Shown here piece by piece: positions 1 through 8,988 of a DNA stretch of 64,000 nt (within the stretch, counting starts at the first letter, position 1; each line of letters begins with the position of its first letter). The stretch is from Caballeronia glathei (GTDB lineage Bacteria; Pseudomonadota; Gammaproteobacteria; Burkholderiales; Burkholderiaceae): positions 1 through 64,000 of the forward strand of contig NZ_JFHC01000037.1 in assembly GCF_000698595.1 (NCBI RefSeq). Reading direction: 5' to 3'. The position numbers and the translations under genes are program-made. The notes beneath the pieces were generated by a model. The model was not told the origin of the DNA, searched no databases, and was given only the letters and a program-made list of their open reading frames with translations.

Positions 1-216
1 GTTTCGGTAGCGGACGTCGATCGACGACCACCGGTCGAAGCATGCCCCGCGGCGATTCGCGACCCCAGCACGAAGGACGGCTCGTTGCGATGGTGGACAG
101 CGAAACCGACGATCCGCCGGCAGTCGAGATCAGCCCGCGATTCGTGTTCTCGCGTTCGACGCACTATTGGCGATTCCACCTTCGACGAGTGATCATGTTG
201 CCGCGCCTGACACCGC

Positions 217-1050
217 TCAGGCCGGGACGGGTTTGAACGAATAATGTTCGATCGCCGGGCCCCGCGCGACAATGACCGTGCTCTCCGGAATTTCTTCCCA
301 TGCGCCCTGCAGGTCGACGAGCGGCTCCGAGAGCACCATGAAGGCATCATCGCCCGCGGCCTTGATTCGCGGGTTCTCGGGATACAGTTCGCATAGTTGA
401 CGAATCGACGTGCTGTGAAAGAGTGACCGTGATGCGCCCTCGCTCGAATAACGCACCGCGACGATCTGCTCGCCATCCGTCGCGCACACGGTCATGTTCA
501 ACGGATGCTCGACGCCGTGTCGCCGGCCGGTTTCCTCCACCAGCGCGACCATCCGCTCCAGCGCCTGCACTGGCGCGCTCTCGAGTCCGAACGTCAGCGC
601 GAGAAAGAACATCACTTCCGAATCGGTGGAACCTTCGACTGATGCGAACAGATCGGGATCGATCGCCAGCATCAGGTCTCGCCTGACCTTCGGATAATCC
701 CGAATCAGACCGTTGTGCACGAAGAGCCAGCGCCCGTAGCGAAACGGGTGGCAGTTGGTTTCCTGTGCAGGGGTATCGGTCGCCGCGCGTATATGAGCGA
801 CAAAGAGCGGCGCTTTCACGGCACGCGCGGCTTCACGCAGATTGCGGTCGCTCCAGGCGGGATGCAGGCATCGATAGCGAAACGGGATATCGGTCGGATT
901 TCCGTACCAGCCGATGCCGAATCCGTCGCCATTGGTCGTCGTCTGCCCGAGACGCGAGTGCAGGCTCTGATCGATCAGCGAGTGCTGCGCACCGAACAGC
1001 ACCGTCTCGAGCTGAATGGGGTTTCCGGTATAAGCCAGCCAGCGACACAT
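217..1050 (-). CDS. class II glutamine amidotransferase (YafJ/EgtC-like)
   Basis: A 277-residue Ntn-type glutamine amidotransferase domain protein. The chosen start gives MCRWLAYTG, so Cys2 becomes the N-terminal nucleophile after Met removal. This start has a strong AGGAGGT Shine-Dalgarno sequence 6-7 nt upstream; the frame stays open further upstream, but that would bury the nucleophile. Class II hallmarks follow: NGDGFGIGWYG, the HIRAAT segment, NCHPF and FVHNGLI. Family members hydrolyse glutamine or gamma-glutamyl compounds in the cytoplasm. The protein stands alone, without a synthetase partner next to it, as is usual for the YafJ group, so its physiological substrate cannot be told from context. 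Confidence 0.9.
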   Translation of the reverse strand: MCRWLAYTGNPIQLETVLFGAQHSLIDQSLHSRLGQTTTNGDGFGIGWYGNPTDIPFRYRCLHPAWSDRNLREAARAVKAPLFVAHIRAATDTPAQETNCHPFRYGRWLFVHNGLIRDYPKVRRDLMLAIDPDLFASVEGSTDSEVMFFLALTFGLESAPVQALERMVALVEETGRRHGVEHPLNMTVCATDGEQIVAVRYSSEGASRSLFHSTSIRQLCELYPENPRIKAAGDDAFMVLSEPLVDLQGAWEEIPESTVIVARGPAIEHYSFKPVPA

Positions 1051-1251
1051 GAGCCACCTCCTGATATGCACGTTCGCCTGCGCTACGACGACGACCGCAT
1101 GCCTGCCGCTTATTGCAAGGTTTGGCGAACTGCCAGCGTACCACGCGACACATCGACCAGGCGGCCTTCCCATCGGAATCGGCGGCCTTGCAAATGCATT
1201 TGTCTGCGGCACGGTGCACGCCCTCTTCTTTCAAACCTCCAGCGTTTCCAT

Positions 1252-1527
1252 TCAACACACACGCTGTGGTCGCGGCGCCACCGTGGGATCGAACTCACAC
1301 GTCGTCAACGCGGCGACATGCATGCAGGGTTGAGCCACGCCGCACTCAGGACAGGGATCGCGTACCGTATCTTCAGGGGAATCAGCCGTCGTAACCTCAA
1401 TGCCGGGGCGCTCATGCATGCGCTGCGCGAAGCGGCGGCAATTGTCGGCTGAATATTTGCAGAACACGCATGCGCTCAATTCTCCTCCGCACATGATTTG
1501 GATCCGCCCGCCTGTACTGTGCGAGAG
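1252..1527 (-). CDS. possible small cysteine-rich hypothetical protein
   Basis: An open frame rich in paired cysteines (CVFCKY near the start, then PCPECG followed by QPC), suggesting a small zinc-ribbon-like protein. The start is uncertain: a GGAGGAG run lies inside the frame near position 1485, so translation could begin at a TTG or GTG just after it. I do not recognise the family. It lies in a sparse stretch between the amidotransferase and the next small gene. It could be non-coding. Confidence 0.25.
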   Translation of the reverse strand, partial: LSHSTGGRIQIMCGGELSACVFCKYSADNCRRFAQRMHERPGIEVTTADSPEDTVRDPCPECGVAQPCMHVAALTTCEFDPTVAPRPQRVC

Positions 1528-1808
1528 GTGGCGACTTCGCATCATCGGTATCCACGCCAATGGAAGTCGTCACACTCGCTCCGTCTGGCCGGGTGGCCAG
1601 TCGACGCGTACGACGAAACCGTGTCGGCGGGAACCAGGTCGTTGAGTTTCAGGGGCAACGAACTCAGCGCCGTTTGGCGCATAGACGGCGCTCGCCGTAG
1701 CTCCCGTCATCACTGGTCCGGGCAGCAACAGTTCAGCTCGTCAGGAACGTAGCGCCGATCGCTTTCACGTACGGTTCGCGCCCGTCACGCGGACGGTGTC
1801 GAGGCGCC

Positions 1809-2096
1809 TTACGCTGCGCGCAACGTCCCCTTGTACCGGCTGTACTCCTGCCCCCGGCTGTAGCTGCGATATAGCTCGCCGACCGTGCCTAAGGCGAAAG
1901 CCGGTTTTAGTTCGGCGCCCGGGAGCGCTTCTTGAATCCAGGCATAGGCGCTCATGCCTCGTTTGCCCGCGTGAACAGCTTCACACAGCGCGCCGATTGC
2001 CTTTTCGGGCGAGTAATCGGCCAGCGTGGTGAAACAATGCTCGAAGGGGTGCTGCTTCGAATCGGGTACTCGCAAGGCGGCCGACTTGTAGCTCAC
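1809..2096 (-). CDS. small hypothetical protein
   Basis: A 95-codon frame starting at a GTG (2094-2096) preceded by GGAGAG. The product is basic and tyrosine-rich at its C-terminus (YRSYSRGQEYSRY). I do not recognise the family. The frame remains open to about 2438, but the extra N-terminal sequence has an unnatural composition and no ribosome site, so the shorter form is preferred. The surrounding region is gene-poor and may be decaying. Confidence 0.35.
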   Translation of the reverse strand: MSYKSAALRVPDSKQHPFEHCFTTLADYSPEKAIGALCEAVHAGKRGMSAYAWIQEALPGAELKPAFALGTVGELYRSYSRGQEYSRYKGTLRAA

Positions 2097-2538
2097 ATTC
2101 TCTCCAACGCGACTAGACCTACACGCTTGTAGCAAAGTGATATGACAATCCTGCGTAGCCTCTCCTCTTGAAGTCATGAGGTTATTCGCAATGGGACATC
2201 GCAGCGCGTCCGGATTCCGCATGCCGACGACTTCCCCGACCCGTTGGCGTCGAGGCAGAGACGGCCGGTGCCTGCTGACAAGTTCGATGTCCCCTTGAAC
2301 AAGGCGACGATTCAGAAGTTCATGGGGTGGAATATACGTGTTGACGAACGCGACCACGGCGTCGGAGTAAGCGGGCGCTACACAGGCGCAATCGGAAGGA
2401 GGAGCACTGCGAAACTCTTTGTACAGCCATGTACGCACGGGTGTGCAGTCACGTTCCGAGGTCCATGCAATAGATGCAACAGGTCCCTCGATTGCTCTGT
2501 GAATACCTCACGCCCCCAGCCAGTTCAGAATGAGTGGG
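2097..2538. other. stretch without a supported gene
   Basis: No frame here has both a ribosome binding site and a natural-looking protein composition. Overlapping frames exist on both strands but look like chance openings in GC-rich DNA. Confidence 0.4.
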
Positions 2539-2748
2539 TTATCGCGACTCGATGGCTTCGAGTTGCGCCTGCGCAATGGCGCCCGGGTTTCGGGACTGGT
2601 ACGCGTCGAACAGCTGCGAGCATAACTGAGCAAGTGAAGCGAGGTCGACGGCCTGGTCTGCGTGTTCGACTTCTCCTGCATTGAGTACGTCATCGAGAAC
2701 CGGAGCGAGACGGCGCAATCGCCGAAAGGTGGCGTCGTCAAGTTTCAT
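2539..2748 (-). CDS. small acidic hypothetical protein (69 aa)
   Basis: A 69-residue frame with an AGGAGGT ribosome binding site 7-8 nt before its ATG, the strongest evidence that it is translated. The product is mostly helical and leucine/alanine-rich (RRLRRLAPVLDDVL, then SLAQLCSQLFDAYQ), with no membrane segment or signal peptide. No family is recognised. It stands alone; the next supported gene is the Uma2-like gene on the other strand. Confidence 0.55.
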   Translation of the reverse strand: MKLDDATFRRLRRLAPVLDDVLNAGEVEHADQAVDLASLAQLCSQLFDAYQSRNPGAIAQAQLEAIESR

Positions 2749-3364
2749 CTTTGGACCTCCTGTCGTCAGCCTGAAGAGCGCGTCCTGAAGGGACCCGCAC
2801 CAGTGCTTTGGCTACACCCGGCCAGTCTCGCCAGTCCGGCCTGCTCGCCAGGGCACAACGAAGTTTTAACGGTCCCGCCTTTGAGGGACGTATCAGATCG
2901 GGGCCCGTCCAGGTAGAGCCGGCGCTCGCATCCCGCGGTTCGCGGTTCGCGGCTCGAACGCCGAAAAGAGTGACGGATTGCCCGCTTGGGCGCCGCCCAC
3001 TCCGCATGTTCAAGCCCGTCGCATTCTTTGGACGGCGCGTGGCATTCGTGGTGCGGCCCCGGGGCCCACCATTGCAACCCATGGTCTGCCTCACATCCTA
3101 AACCATCAGTTGAGAGGATGAATTACGGCAGTTACATCGTACCGTCACCGCACTGCACAATAAATCTGAGAAACCACATGAGATTTAGACTGCGATTGCC
3201 AGCAACGCATGGTATCGACAGCATCAGACGATGCGGCCACCGCGAACGATATCATCGCCAGATGACAACCAGCATAGCTCAATTTGTGCGTCGCACAAAT
3301 GCATAATGGTTGTCAAAGCGCCGGGGGAGGGTTTACGCTTGGACGACTTCCCCACGAGACGACT
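2749..3364. other. intergenic stretch of about 600 bp
   Basis: No gene is supported. GC-rich frames on both strands lack ribosome sites and have arginine/proline-rich, shadow-like composition. The right-hand 250 bp is less GC-rich and probably contains the promoter of the Uma2-like gene. A short hairpin, GTCCC and GGGAC separated by 8 nt, lies near 2872-2889. Confidence 0.4.
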
Positions 3365-3910
3365 ATGGGCACGCCTGCTCTTCTGGACCGCTATGAACTG
3401 CTTGCCGCGTGGCATCGCCTCATTCCGCAGGCAGAACTTGCCGGGCGCGACCCATACGAGCTGGACGAACTCGGCGAAACGATACTGAATCCCTTCCCGT
3501 CAGCCAGACGCCAGATAGTGCTCACAGACGTCTACTGTCACCTGACCGAACATATCGGTCACCTTGCCGCCATGTCGGTGGCCGTTACGACCCCTTCATT
3601 TGGCATCAGGGTCCCGGATGTCGTATGGATGCCGTGCGACAGGTGGGAAAGTTTCGACCGCGACGACCCGGTGCCGTTCGTGCCCGACCTTTGCGTCGAG
3701 GTGCTGCTCGATAGCGACAGGATGCAGGACATCCACCGGAGGATCCTTGCGTATCTGGAAGGCGGCGCCCGCGAGGTGATCGTCGTCGGCCAGCGCGGGC
3801 AGGTCGAATATTGGGGAGCTCAGGGCCAGCGGCAAGCTTCGATGTTCGGGATAACGCTCTCGCTTGATCGCATGTACTTCGAAGAAGGCGGCGTCGCCGG
3901 ACCAGCCTGA
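3365..3910 (+). CDS. Uma2-family (DUF820) PD-(D/E)XK nuclease-like protein
   Basis: A 181-residue protein resembling the Uma2/DUF820 family, with a restriction-endonuclease-like fold. Visible features are the N-terminal DPYELDELGE and NPFPS stretch, a central RVPDVVW segment supplying the family PD, and VPDLCVEVLL supplying the acidic residue of the second strand. The ATG at 3365 starts at MGTPALLDRYELL; the frame opens earlier but without a family-like sequence. The ribosome site is weak. Family members are widespread, often in multiple copies, and of unclear function. Here it is a single gene convergent with the aldehyde dehydrogenase gene. Confidence 0.7.
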   Translation: MGTPALLDRYELLAAWHRLIPQAELAGRDPYELDELGETILNPFPSARRQIVLTDVYCHLTEHIGHLAAMSVAVTTPSFGIRVPDVVWMPCDRWESFDRDDPVPFVPDLCVEVLLDSDRMQDIHRRILAYLEGGAREVIVVGQRGQVEYWGAQGQRQASMFGITLSLDRMYFEEGGVAGPA

Positions 3911-4066
3911 GTACGGGCTCAGGCGGCGAGGGGCCGCCCAAGAACGATACCGCCATGCTGTCATTCGCCGAGGCGTCCAGTGTATTGCCTCGACAGGCAA
4001 GTCCTTGAATACCCTGAAGCAGCGCGACGTGTGACGACGCGCATCACATATCACAACGCAGAACGA

Positions 4067-5554
4067 TCAATGCGGGCGCACGACCGACTGGCTGCGCCAA
4101 TAGTCGAAAAGCGTTTCCGGACTGTTGACCCCGCCGCCCGCACCACTCCTGTTCACACCGCCATACGGTACGCCGTGCGGAAACACGTTGTGCGCGTTGA
4201 TCCAGCTGTTGCCCGCCACCATGCATTCCGCGACGCGCGACGCGCGCTTCAGATCAGCGCTCCACACGCTGTTGGCGAGGCCATAATCGGTCGCGTTCGC
4301 CATGTCGACGGCCTGCCGCTCATCCTTGAACGGCGCGAGGTAGGCAACCGGACCGAAGATTTCCTCGCGGGCGGCGATGTTGGAAAGACTGCCCGCCATG
4401 AGAGCCGGCTTGACGTAGAAGCCGCCGCGGCCGGGCAGATCGAGCGCGCCGCCCGGCAGCAGCATGCGCGCGCCCTCCTCGCGGCCGCGCTCGAGGTAGC
4501 CAAGCACGCGAGCCTTTTGCTTTGCATTCACGACCGGCCCCATCTGCGATGCGCTGTCCATCTGATAGCCGACCGTGATCTGCTCCAGACAAGTCACGCT
4601 CGCGCTCACGAAGCGGTCGTAGATCCTCTCGTGCACCAGCCAGCGGGTCGCATCGCAGCAGACCTGTCCCGCGTGCGTCGTGATCGCGACGGCCAGCCGG
4701 CGAGCCGTCTCCTCGACATCGACGTCGTCGAACACCACCGCGGCACCCTTGCCACCCAGCTCCAGCTTGCACGGCGTGAGATTGTTGCCGCACGCGGCGC
4801 CGACGAGGCGTCCGACTTCCGGCGAGCCCGTAAATGAAAAGCGCTTGAGGCCGGGGTGCGCCGCCAGCGCCGCGCCTGCGCTCGGGCCGGTGCCGGTGAC
4901 GACGTTGATGACGCCGTCGGGAAAGCCGATCTCGCGCGCGATGTGTGCCAGATAGAGCGCCGACAGCGGCGTGTCCTCTGCTGGCTTGATCACGACCGTG
5001 TTGCCCGCGGCAAGCGCCGGCGACACGCCCCATCCGATCAGGAGGAACGGGAAGTTCCAGGGAAAGATGAAGCCGCACGGACCCCATGCGTGCCGCATCG
5101 TCCAGGCGTCATGCCCGGACACCGGCAATGCGGTGCGCCGCTGCACGTGCAATGCCATGTTGTTGAAGTAGCGCAGCGTGTCGACGCAAACCTGCACATC
5201 GTTCTGCGCCTGCGACACGACCTTGCCCGCATCCAGCGCCTCGATCTGCGCGATGATCGGCTTGCGCCGTTCGATCGCATCGGCGAGCCGATGGATCAGC
5301 ACGGCGCGCTCGTTGGCGTGCAGCGCCGACCATGCCGGAAATGCCTTTGCCGCTGCCTGCACGGCAAGGTCGATATCCGGCGCCTGCATCGACACGACGT
5401 GAGCCAGGTGTTCGCCCGTGCCGGGGTCGAGCGTTGCGAAGGTGCCGCCATCGAGGGCATCGGTATCGCGGCCGCCGACCACGGCCTTCAAGGGCGAAGC
5501 AGCCAGGAAGTCGACTACTTCCGGAAGCAGGTTGAGGGGAGTCGATGCGTTCAT
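4067..5554 (-). CDS. NAD(P)-dependent aldehyde dehydrogenase
   Basis: A full-length (495 aa) aldehyde dehydrogenase. Catalytic elements are visible: PWNFP (Asn167), LELGGKG (Glu265) and GQVC (Cys299), plus the FTGSPEVG coenzyme segment and the C-terminal PYGGVNRSG motif. It oxidises an aldehyde to the carboxylate with NAD(P)+; the subfamily resembles betaine-aldehyde or hydroxymuconic-semialdehyde dehydrogenases. It is the last gene of the minus-strand catabolic operon starting near 12148, 53 nt after the hydratase gene, so it probably oxidises an aldehyde released by the operon's aldolase. The exact substrate is not readable from sequence. Confidence 0.9.
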   Translation of the reverse strand: MNASTPLNLLPEVVDFLAASPLKAVVGGRDTDALDGGTFATLDPGTGEHLAHVVSMQAPDIDLAVQAAAKAFPAWSALHANERAVLIHRLADAIERRKPIIAQIEALDAGKVVSQAQNDVQVCVDTLRYFNNMALHVQRRTALPVSGHDAWTMRHAWGPCGFIFPWNFPFLLIGWGVSPALAAGNTVVIKPAEDTPLSALYLAHIAREIGFPDGVINVVTGTGPSAGAALAAHPGLKRFSFTGSPEVGRLVGAACGNNLTPCKLELGGKGAAVVFDDVDVEETARRLAVAITTHAGQVCCDATRWLVHERIYDRFVSASVTCLEQITVGYQMDSASQMGPVVNAKQKARVLGYLERGREEGARMLLPGGALDLPGRGGFYVKPALMAGSLSNIAAREEIFGPVAYLAPFKDERQAVDMANATDYGLANSVWSADLKRASRVAECMVAGNSWINAHNVFPHGVPYGGVNRSGAGGGVNSPETLFDYWRSQSVVRPH

Positions 5555-5607
5555 GAATCTCTCGTTGAAGAAGGGAAAGGATGGCGGCCGCTGCCCCGGC
5601 GGCGCAG

Positions 5608-6360
5608 TCAGACGAAGGTGAGCTGCACGGAGCCGAACCCCGCGAAACTGCCGGCGACGGACTCGCCCGCCCTGACGCGGGTCAGGCCGGTGAACGTGCC
5701 GGTGGTGACGAACTGCCCTGCTCGCACGCCGTCGATCGCGCGAAAGTTGTTCACGAGCGCGACGACGGGGAGCATCGGATCGACCGTCGGATGGCCCCCC
5801 ACTCTCCTCACGATCACCTCGCCTTCAACGGCGAGCGACACCTCGAGCGCCGACAGATCCAGCCCGCGCCAGTCACGCGGGCCGCTGCCCGCGACGAACG
5901 CTCCATTCGACACGCAGTCGGCCATACGGTGCAGCACGGGCGTGTCCGCGTAGCGCCTGAAACGCGAATCCACGACTTCGATGGCTGCGAACGGCGTGAC
6001 CGCGCCGGCGATCTCGGCGGCGTCATAGGGGCGCGCTCTCGCCGGCAGATCGTGATCAAACCGGAAGGCGATTTCGACCTCGACCGCGAGCATCGGAACG
6101 AGCGCCGCGGGCACGCACGCGGGACTGTCAAAGACTCTCGACGCGAGCACCACGCCGCGCACGAACTCGCCGTCAGGCGACGTGGTGACTTTCCACCCGG
6201 AGACGCTCTCGCCGAGCAGCGCGACGGTCGCGTCCTGTATGGCGTGCGCGTCGGCGACGGTGACTGGCCGCAGATCGGCATCCAGTTCCTCGATCAGATC
6301 ACCGCCCGTTCGCGCGCCGATCAGTCGCCGCGCCGCTCTCTGGATCGTATCCGGACTCAT
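5608..6360 (-). CDS. 2-keto-4-pentenoate/2-oxohept-3-ene-dioate hydratase-like protein
   Basis: A 250-residue member of the fumarylacetoacetase-like hydratase/decarboxylase fold, closest in layout to MhpD and HpcG. Landmarks are GWKVTTSP, the metal-binding VEVEIAFRF segment, AIEVVDSRF, and the C-terminal GQFVTTGTFTGL. These enzymes add water across the double bond of a 2-oxo-enoate to give a 4-hydroxy-2-oxo acid, the substrate type of the HpaI-family aldolase encoded in the same operon. Start chosen at 6360, where GGGGAA precedes the ATG; an in-frame ATG at 6411 lacks a site and sits against the upstream gene's end. Confidence 0.85.
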   Translation of the reverse strand: MSPDTIQRAARRLIGARTGGDLIEELDADLRPVTVADAHAIQDATVALLGESVSGWKVTTSPDGEFVRGVVLASRVFDSPACVPAALVPMLAVEVEIAFRFDHDLPARARPYDAAEIAGAVTPFAAIEVVDSRFRRYADTPVLHRMADCVSNGAFVAGSGPRDWRGLDLSALEVSLAVEGEVIVRRVGGHPTVDPMLPVVALVNNFRAIDGVRAGQFVTTGTFTGLTRVRAGESVAGSFAGFGSVQLTFV

Positions 6361-6417
6361 CGATATTCCCCGGTTGGCGGTACGCAACCGCCCGTCTGAA
6401 TACATGCGCATGACGCC

Positions 6418-7413
6418 CTACCGGGTCATGGTGCGGATCGGCTTGCCGTCGAGGTAAGCCAGCGTGTTTTCGATCTGCTGCGCGTGGAACACGGCGAGCA
6501 CCTCCTGCGTGCTGTAGCCGAGGTGAGGTGTCAACACGGCGTTGCGGCAGTGCGCGAGCGGGTGATTCACGGGCAGCGGCTCTTCTCGAAAGACATCGAG
6601 TGCCGCCACGATGCGCTTCGCTTCCACCGCTTCGATCAACGCGGCTTCGTCCACCAGATTCGCCCGCGATGTATTGACCAGAATCGCACCCGGCTTCATC
6701 TTCGCGAGTTCGTCGCGTCCGATCAGGCCCAGCGTACGCTCCGAGAGCACCAGATGCAGGCTCACGACATCGGACGTTGCAAGCAGTTCGTCCTTCGGGA
6801 CAAAGGCCGCACCGGCGGCCGCGGCGCGCTCCGCGGTCATGTTCTCGCTCCAGGCCTGCACGTGCATGCCGAGCGCGTTGCCGAACTTCGCGAGACGCGT
6901 GCCGATCTTGCCCAGGCCGATCACGCCGAGCGTCTTGCCGTCAAGCAGCATGCCGGGCTTCGTTCCTCGCTGAAACGCGCCCGAGCGCGCGGCCGCAGAA
7001 GCGGCGGGAATGTCCCGCGCGGCCGCGAGCATCAGCGCGAGTGCCAGTTCGGCCGTGGATTCGGCGCCGGGACCGGAATCGGTGAGGCACACGGTGATGC
7101 CGCGATCCCGCATGAACGCCATGTCGACGAGGGCGGCCCGCGACCCGGTGAGCCCGAACATGCGCAGGCGTGGCAGGCGCCGGATCAACGACGCGGGAAA
7201 CGGCGTGCGCTCGCGCATCGCGAGGATGATGTCGAACGGCGCGAGCCTGTCGGCGGCCTCATCTTCGCCTGCGAACGGGGCGCCGAAGAATTCGAGTGTC
7301 GCGCGAGCACCTAGCCGCGACCAGTCCGCGCTGGCTCTCGCAGCATCCTGCCAGTCGTCCAGCACGGCGACCCGGCAGGATGTCGTGTCGATCGTGTCGA
7401 TGCCTTGGCTCAT
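6418..7413 (-). CDS. D-2-hydroxyacid dehydrogenase
   Basis: A 331-residue NAD-dependent D-2-hydroxyacid dehydrogenase (phosphoglycerate dehydrogenase/glyoxylate reductase superfamily). The Rossmann motif is GVIGLGKIG, followed by the conserved NTSRANLVDEAAL and the catalytic His region TPHLGYST; AELALALML precedes the nucleotide-binding domain. It interconverts 2-oxo and D-2-hydroxy acids. The ATG at 7413 follows AGAGGAA at good spacing; an earlier in-frame ATG has no site. Placed between the dienelactone hydrolase and hydratase genes in one transcription unit, it may reduce a 2-oxo-acid intermediate or oxidise the incoming hydroxy acid. Confidence 0.88.
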   Translation of the reverse strand: MSQGIDTIDTTSCRVAVLDDWQDAARASADWSRLGARATLEFFGAPFAGEDEAADRLAPFDIILAMRERTPFPASLIRRLPRLRMFGLTGSRAALVDMAFMRDRGITVCLTDSGPGAESTAELALALMLAAARDIPAASAAARSGAFQRGTKPGMLLDGKTLGVIGLGKIGTRLAKFGNALGMHVQAWSENMTAERAAAAGAAFVPKDELLATSDVVSLHLVLSERTLGLIGRDELAKMKPGAILVNTSRANLVDEAALIEAVEAKRIVAALDVFREEPLPVNHPLAHCRNAVLTPHLGYSTQEVLAVFHAQQIENTLAYLDGKPIRTMTR

Positions 7414-7489
7414 CGCCTGTTCCTCTTGTCGAAAACATGGTGTGCACTCCGCGCCTGATGGCCGGGCCGCGTGGACTTCGTTGCCGCTC

Positions 7490-8224
7490 TTACGGTTCAC
7501 GCAGGGTTCGGTCGAACATGTCCATGATGTCGTGCCAAACGGCCTCCGCCGCTTCGGGGTGGTAGTCGTTGCGGGCCGCGAAGCAGAAACCGTGGTGAGT
7601 GCCCGGCACGACCTCGACGTTGTGCGCGACGCCGGCGTCCTGCAGCGCCCGCCTGAACTCCGGCACGACGCCCGCTGGCACGGACGGGTCGACCTCCGCG
7701 AACGCCGCGTAGACCTCGCCCTTGATCCTGCCTGCGATCAGATGCGGCGAGTCCGGCTTGTCGGTGACCATGTTCACGCCGTATAGCGACGCCACGGCGG
7801 CCACCCGGCTCAGCCGCGCCGCGGCGCTCACCACGAACGGCCCGCTCATGCAGTGGCCGATCGCGCCCACGGGACCCGGGCTCACCTGGTCCTGCCCGTC
7901 GAGGAACGCGATCATCCCCGCGGTGTCATCGAACACATCCGCGTTGGTGAGGCTCGACATTGCGCCGCGAATCAGCACCGACATGGCCTCGTTGCGGCGC
8001 GGGACATCGAAGCGCAGCGTGCCGAGCCGGTAGTACAGGTCGGGCAGCAGGCAGTAGTAGCCGTGCTTCGCGATGCGCCGCGCCATGTTGCGCAACTCCT
8101 CGCGAATGCCGGGCGCGTCCATGAACAGGATCACGGCCGGATACGGGCCCGCTTCGGACGGGCAGGCGGTAAACGCCGGAAGGCTGCCGTACTTCGTCGG
8201 AATGACGACTTCGCTTTCGATCAT
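7490..8224 (-). CDS. dienelactone hydrolase family protein
   Basis: A 244-residue alpha/beta hydrolase of the dienelactone hydrolase family. The triad is visible as Cys125 in GHCMSG, Asp179 in AEVDP and His211 in GTHHGF. The family hydrolyses lactones such as dienelactone to linear oxo-dicarboxylates in the cytoplasm. An AGGAGGAG ribosome site precedes the ATG. It is 37 nt from the aldolase gene upstream. No muconate cycloisomerase or chlorocatechol dioxygenase is present nearby, so a different lactone or ester is likely. Confidence 0.87.
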   Translation of the reverse strand: MIESEVVIPTKYGSLPAFTACPSEAGPYPAVILFMDAPGIREELRNMARRIAKHGYYCLLPDLYYRLGTLRFDVPRRNEAMSVLIRGAMSSLTNADVFDDTAGMIAFLDGQDQVSPGPVGAIGHCMSGPFVVSAAARLSRVAAVASLYGVNMVTDKPDSPHLIAGRIKGEVYAAFAEVDPSVPAGVVPEFRRALQDAGVAHNVEVVPGTHHGFCFAARNDYHPEAAEAVWHDIMDMFDRTLREP

Positions 8225-8261
8225 GACTTCTCCTCCTGGAACGGGGTGCAGGCAGCGGGTT

Positions 8262-8963
8262 TCAGCTGTCGAGGAGCTTGCGCGCGCCGGCCACCAGCAC
8301 TTCGTTGATCCACGCGTACTTCATGAAGCTCTCGCGCGTGCGCTTGCCCGATTCGGCAATGCGCCGCGTGGCATCGGCCACGGCCGCCTTCACCTCCGGA
8401 TGCTCGGACTGCCCCGGATACCCCAGGTCCTGCGCGAGATCGAGCAGCCCGAAGCTCAGATAGTCGATGCCTTCGAGCGCCGCCAGATCGCCCGCGATCT
8501 CGAGCCCCGCGCGGCTTTCGATCATCAGGCAGATCGAGGCGGTCGAGTTGCACGCCTGCATGTAGGCGGTGCGGTCCGCGATGCGCTGCCCGTATTCCGG
8601 GCGCCCCGCGCCGAACGAGCGATTGCCGAGCGGCGCGAAATAGGTCGCGCTGATCACGCGTTGCGCCGCGTCCACCGACTCGATATGCGGCGCGACGATA
8701 CCCTTCACGCCGCGATCCATGAACCGGGTGATGGTGGCAACCGAGATGTCCGGAACGCGCGCGATGGGCGTGAGTCCGTGGCGTTCCGACGCGATGCATG
8801 CCGCTTCGACATCGCGCCAGTCGAAGCAGCCGTGTTCGCCGTCGATGTAGATGAACTGGAGATCGGCGGCGCTCATCACTTCGATGATCGTCGGCGCTGC
8901 GAAAGTCAGGTGCACCCCGCGGATTTGCTGCCCGGACGCCGCGGCGTTCTTTACATGGTTCAT
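8262..8963 (-). CDS. HpcH/HpaI family aldolase
   Basis: A 233-residue class II pyruvate-type aldolase (HpcH/HpaI, citrate lyase beta fold). The DGEHG motif, PIARVPD, the metal-binding MIESRAG segment and the GLLDLAQDLG loop are visible. These enzymes cleave 4-hydroxy-2-oxo acids to pyruvate (or oxaloacetate) and an aldehyde, which fits the hydratase and aldehyde dehydrogenase encoded further along the operon. It starts 25 nt after the TRAP binding protein gene with GGGAACC before its ATG. A second, distant aldolase of the same family is encoded at 38605 in the galactarate cluster. Confidence 0.87.
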   Translation of the reverse strand: MNHVKNAAASGQQIRGVHLTFAAPTIIEVMSAADLQFIYIDGEHGCFDWRDVEAACIASERHGLTPIARVPDISVATITRFMDRGVKGIVAPHIESVDAAQRVISATYFAPLGNRSFGAGRPEYGQRIADRTAYMQACNSTASICLMIESRAGLEIAGDLAALEGIDYLSFGLLDLAQDLGYPGQSEHPEVKAAVADATRRIAESGKRTRESFMKYAWINEVLVAGARKLLDS

Positions 8964-8988
8964 TGTTCGGTTCCCGATAGGGTGGTGG

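Noticed and set aside
1275..1305. T-arm-like sequence GAGTTCGATCCCAC
   Set aside because: No matching D-arm, anticodon arm or acceptor stem was found, and the T stem does not pair properly.
2738..3094. Overlapping minus-strand frames of ~100 codons
   Set aside because: No ribosome site, arginine/glycine/serine-rich composition, and several frames are open at once, as expected by chance in GC-rich DNA.
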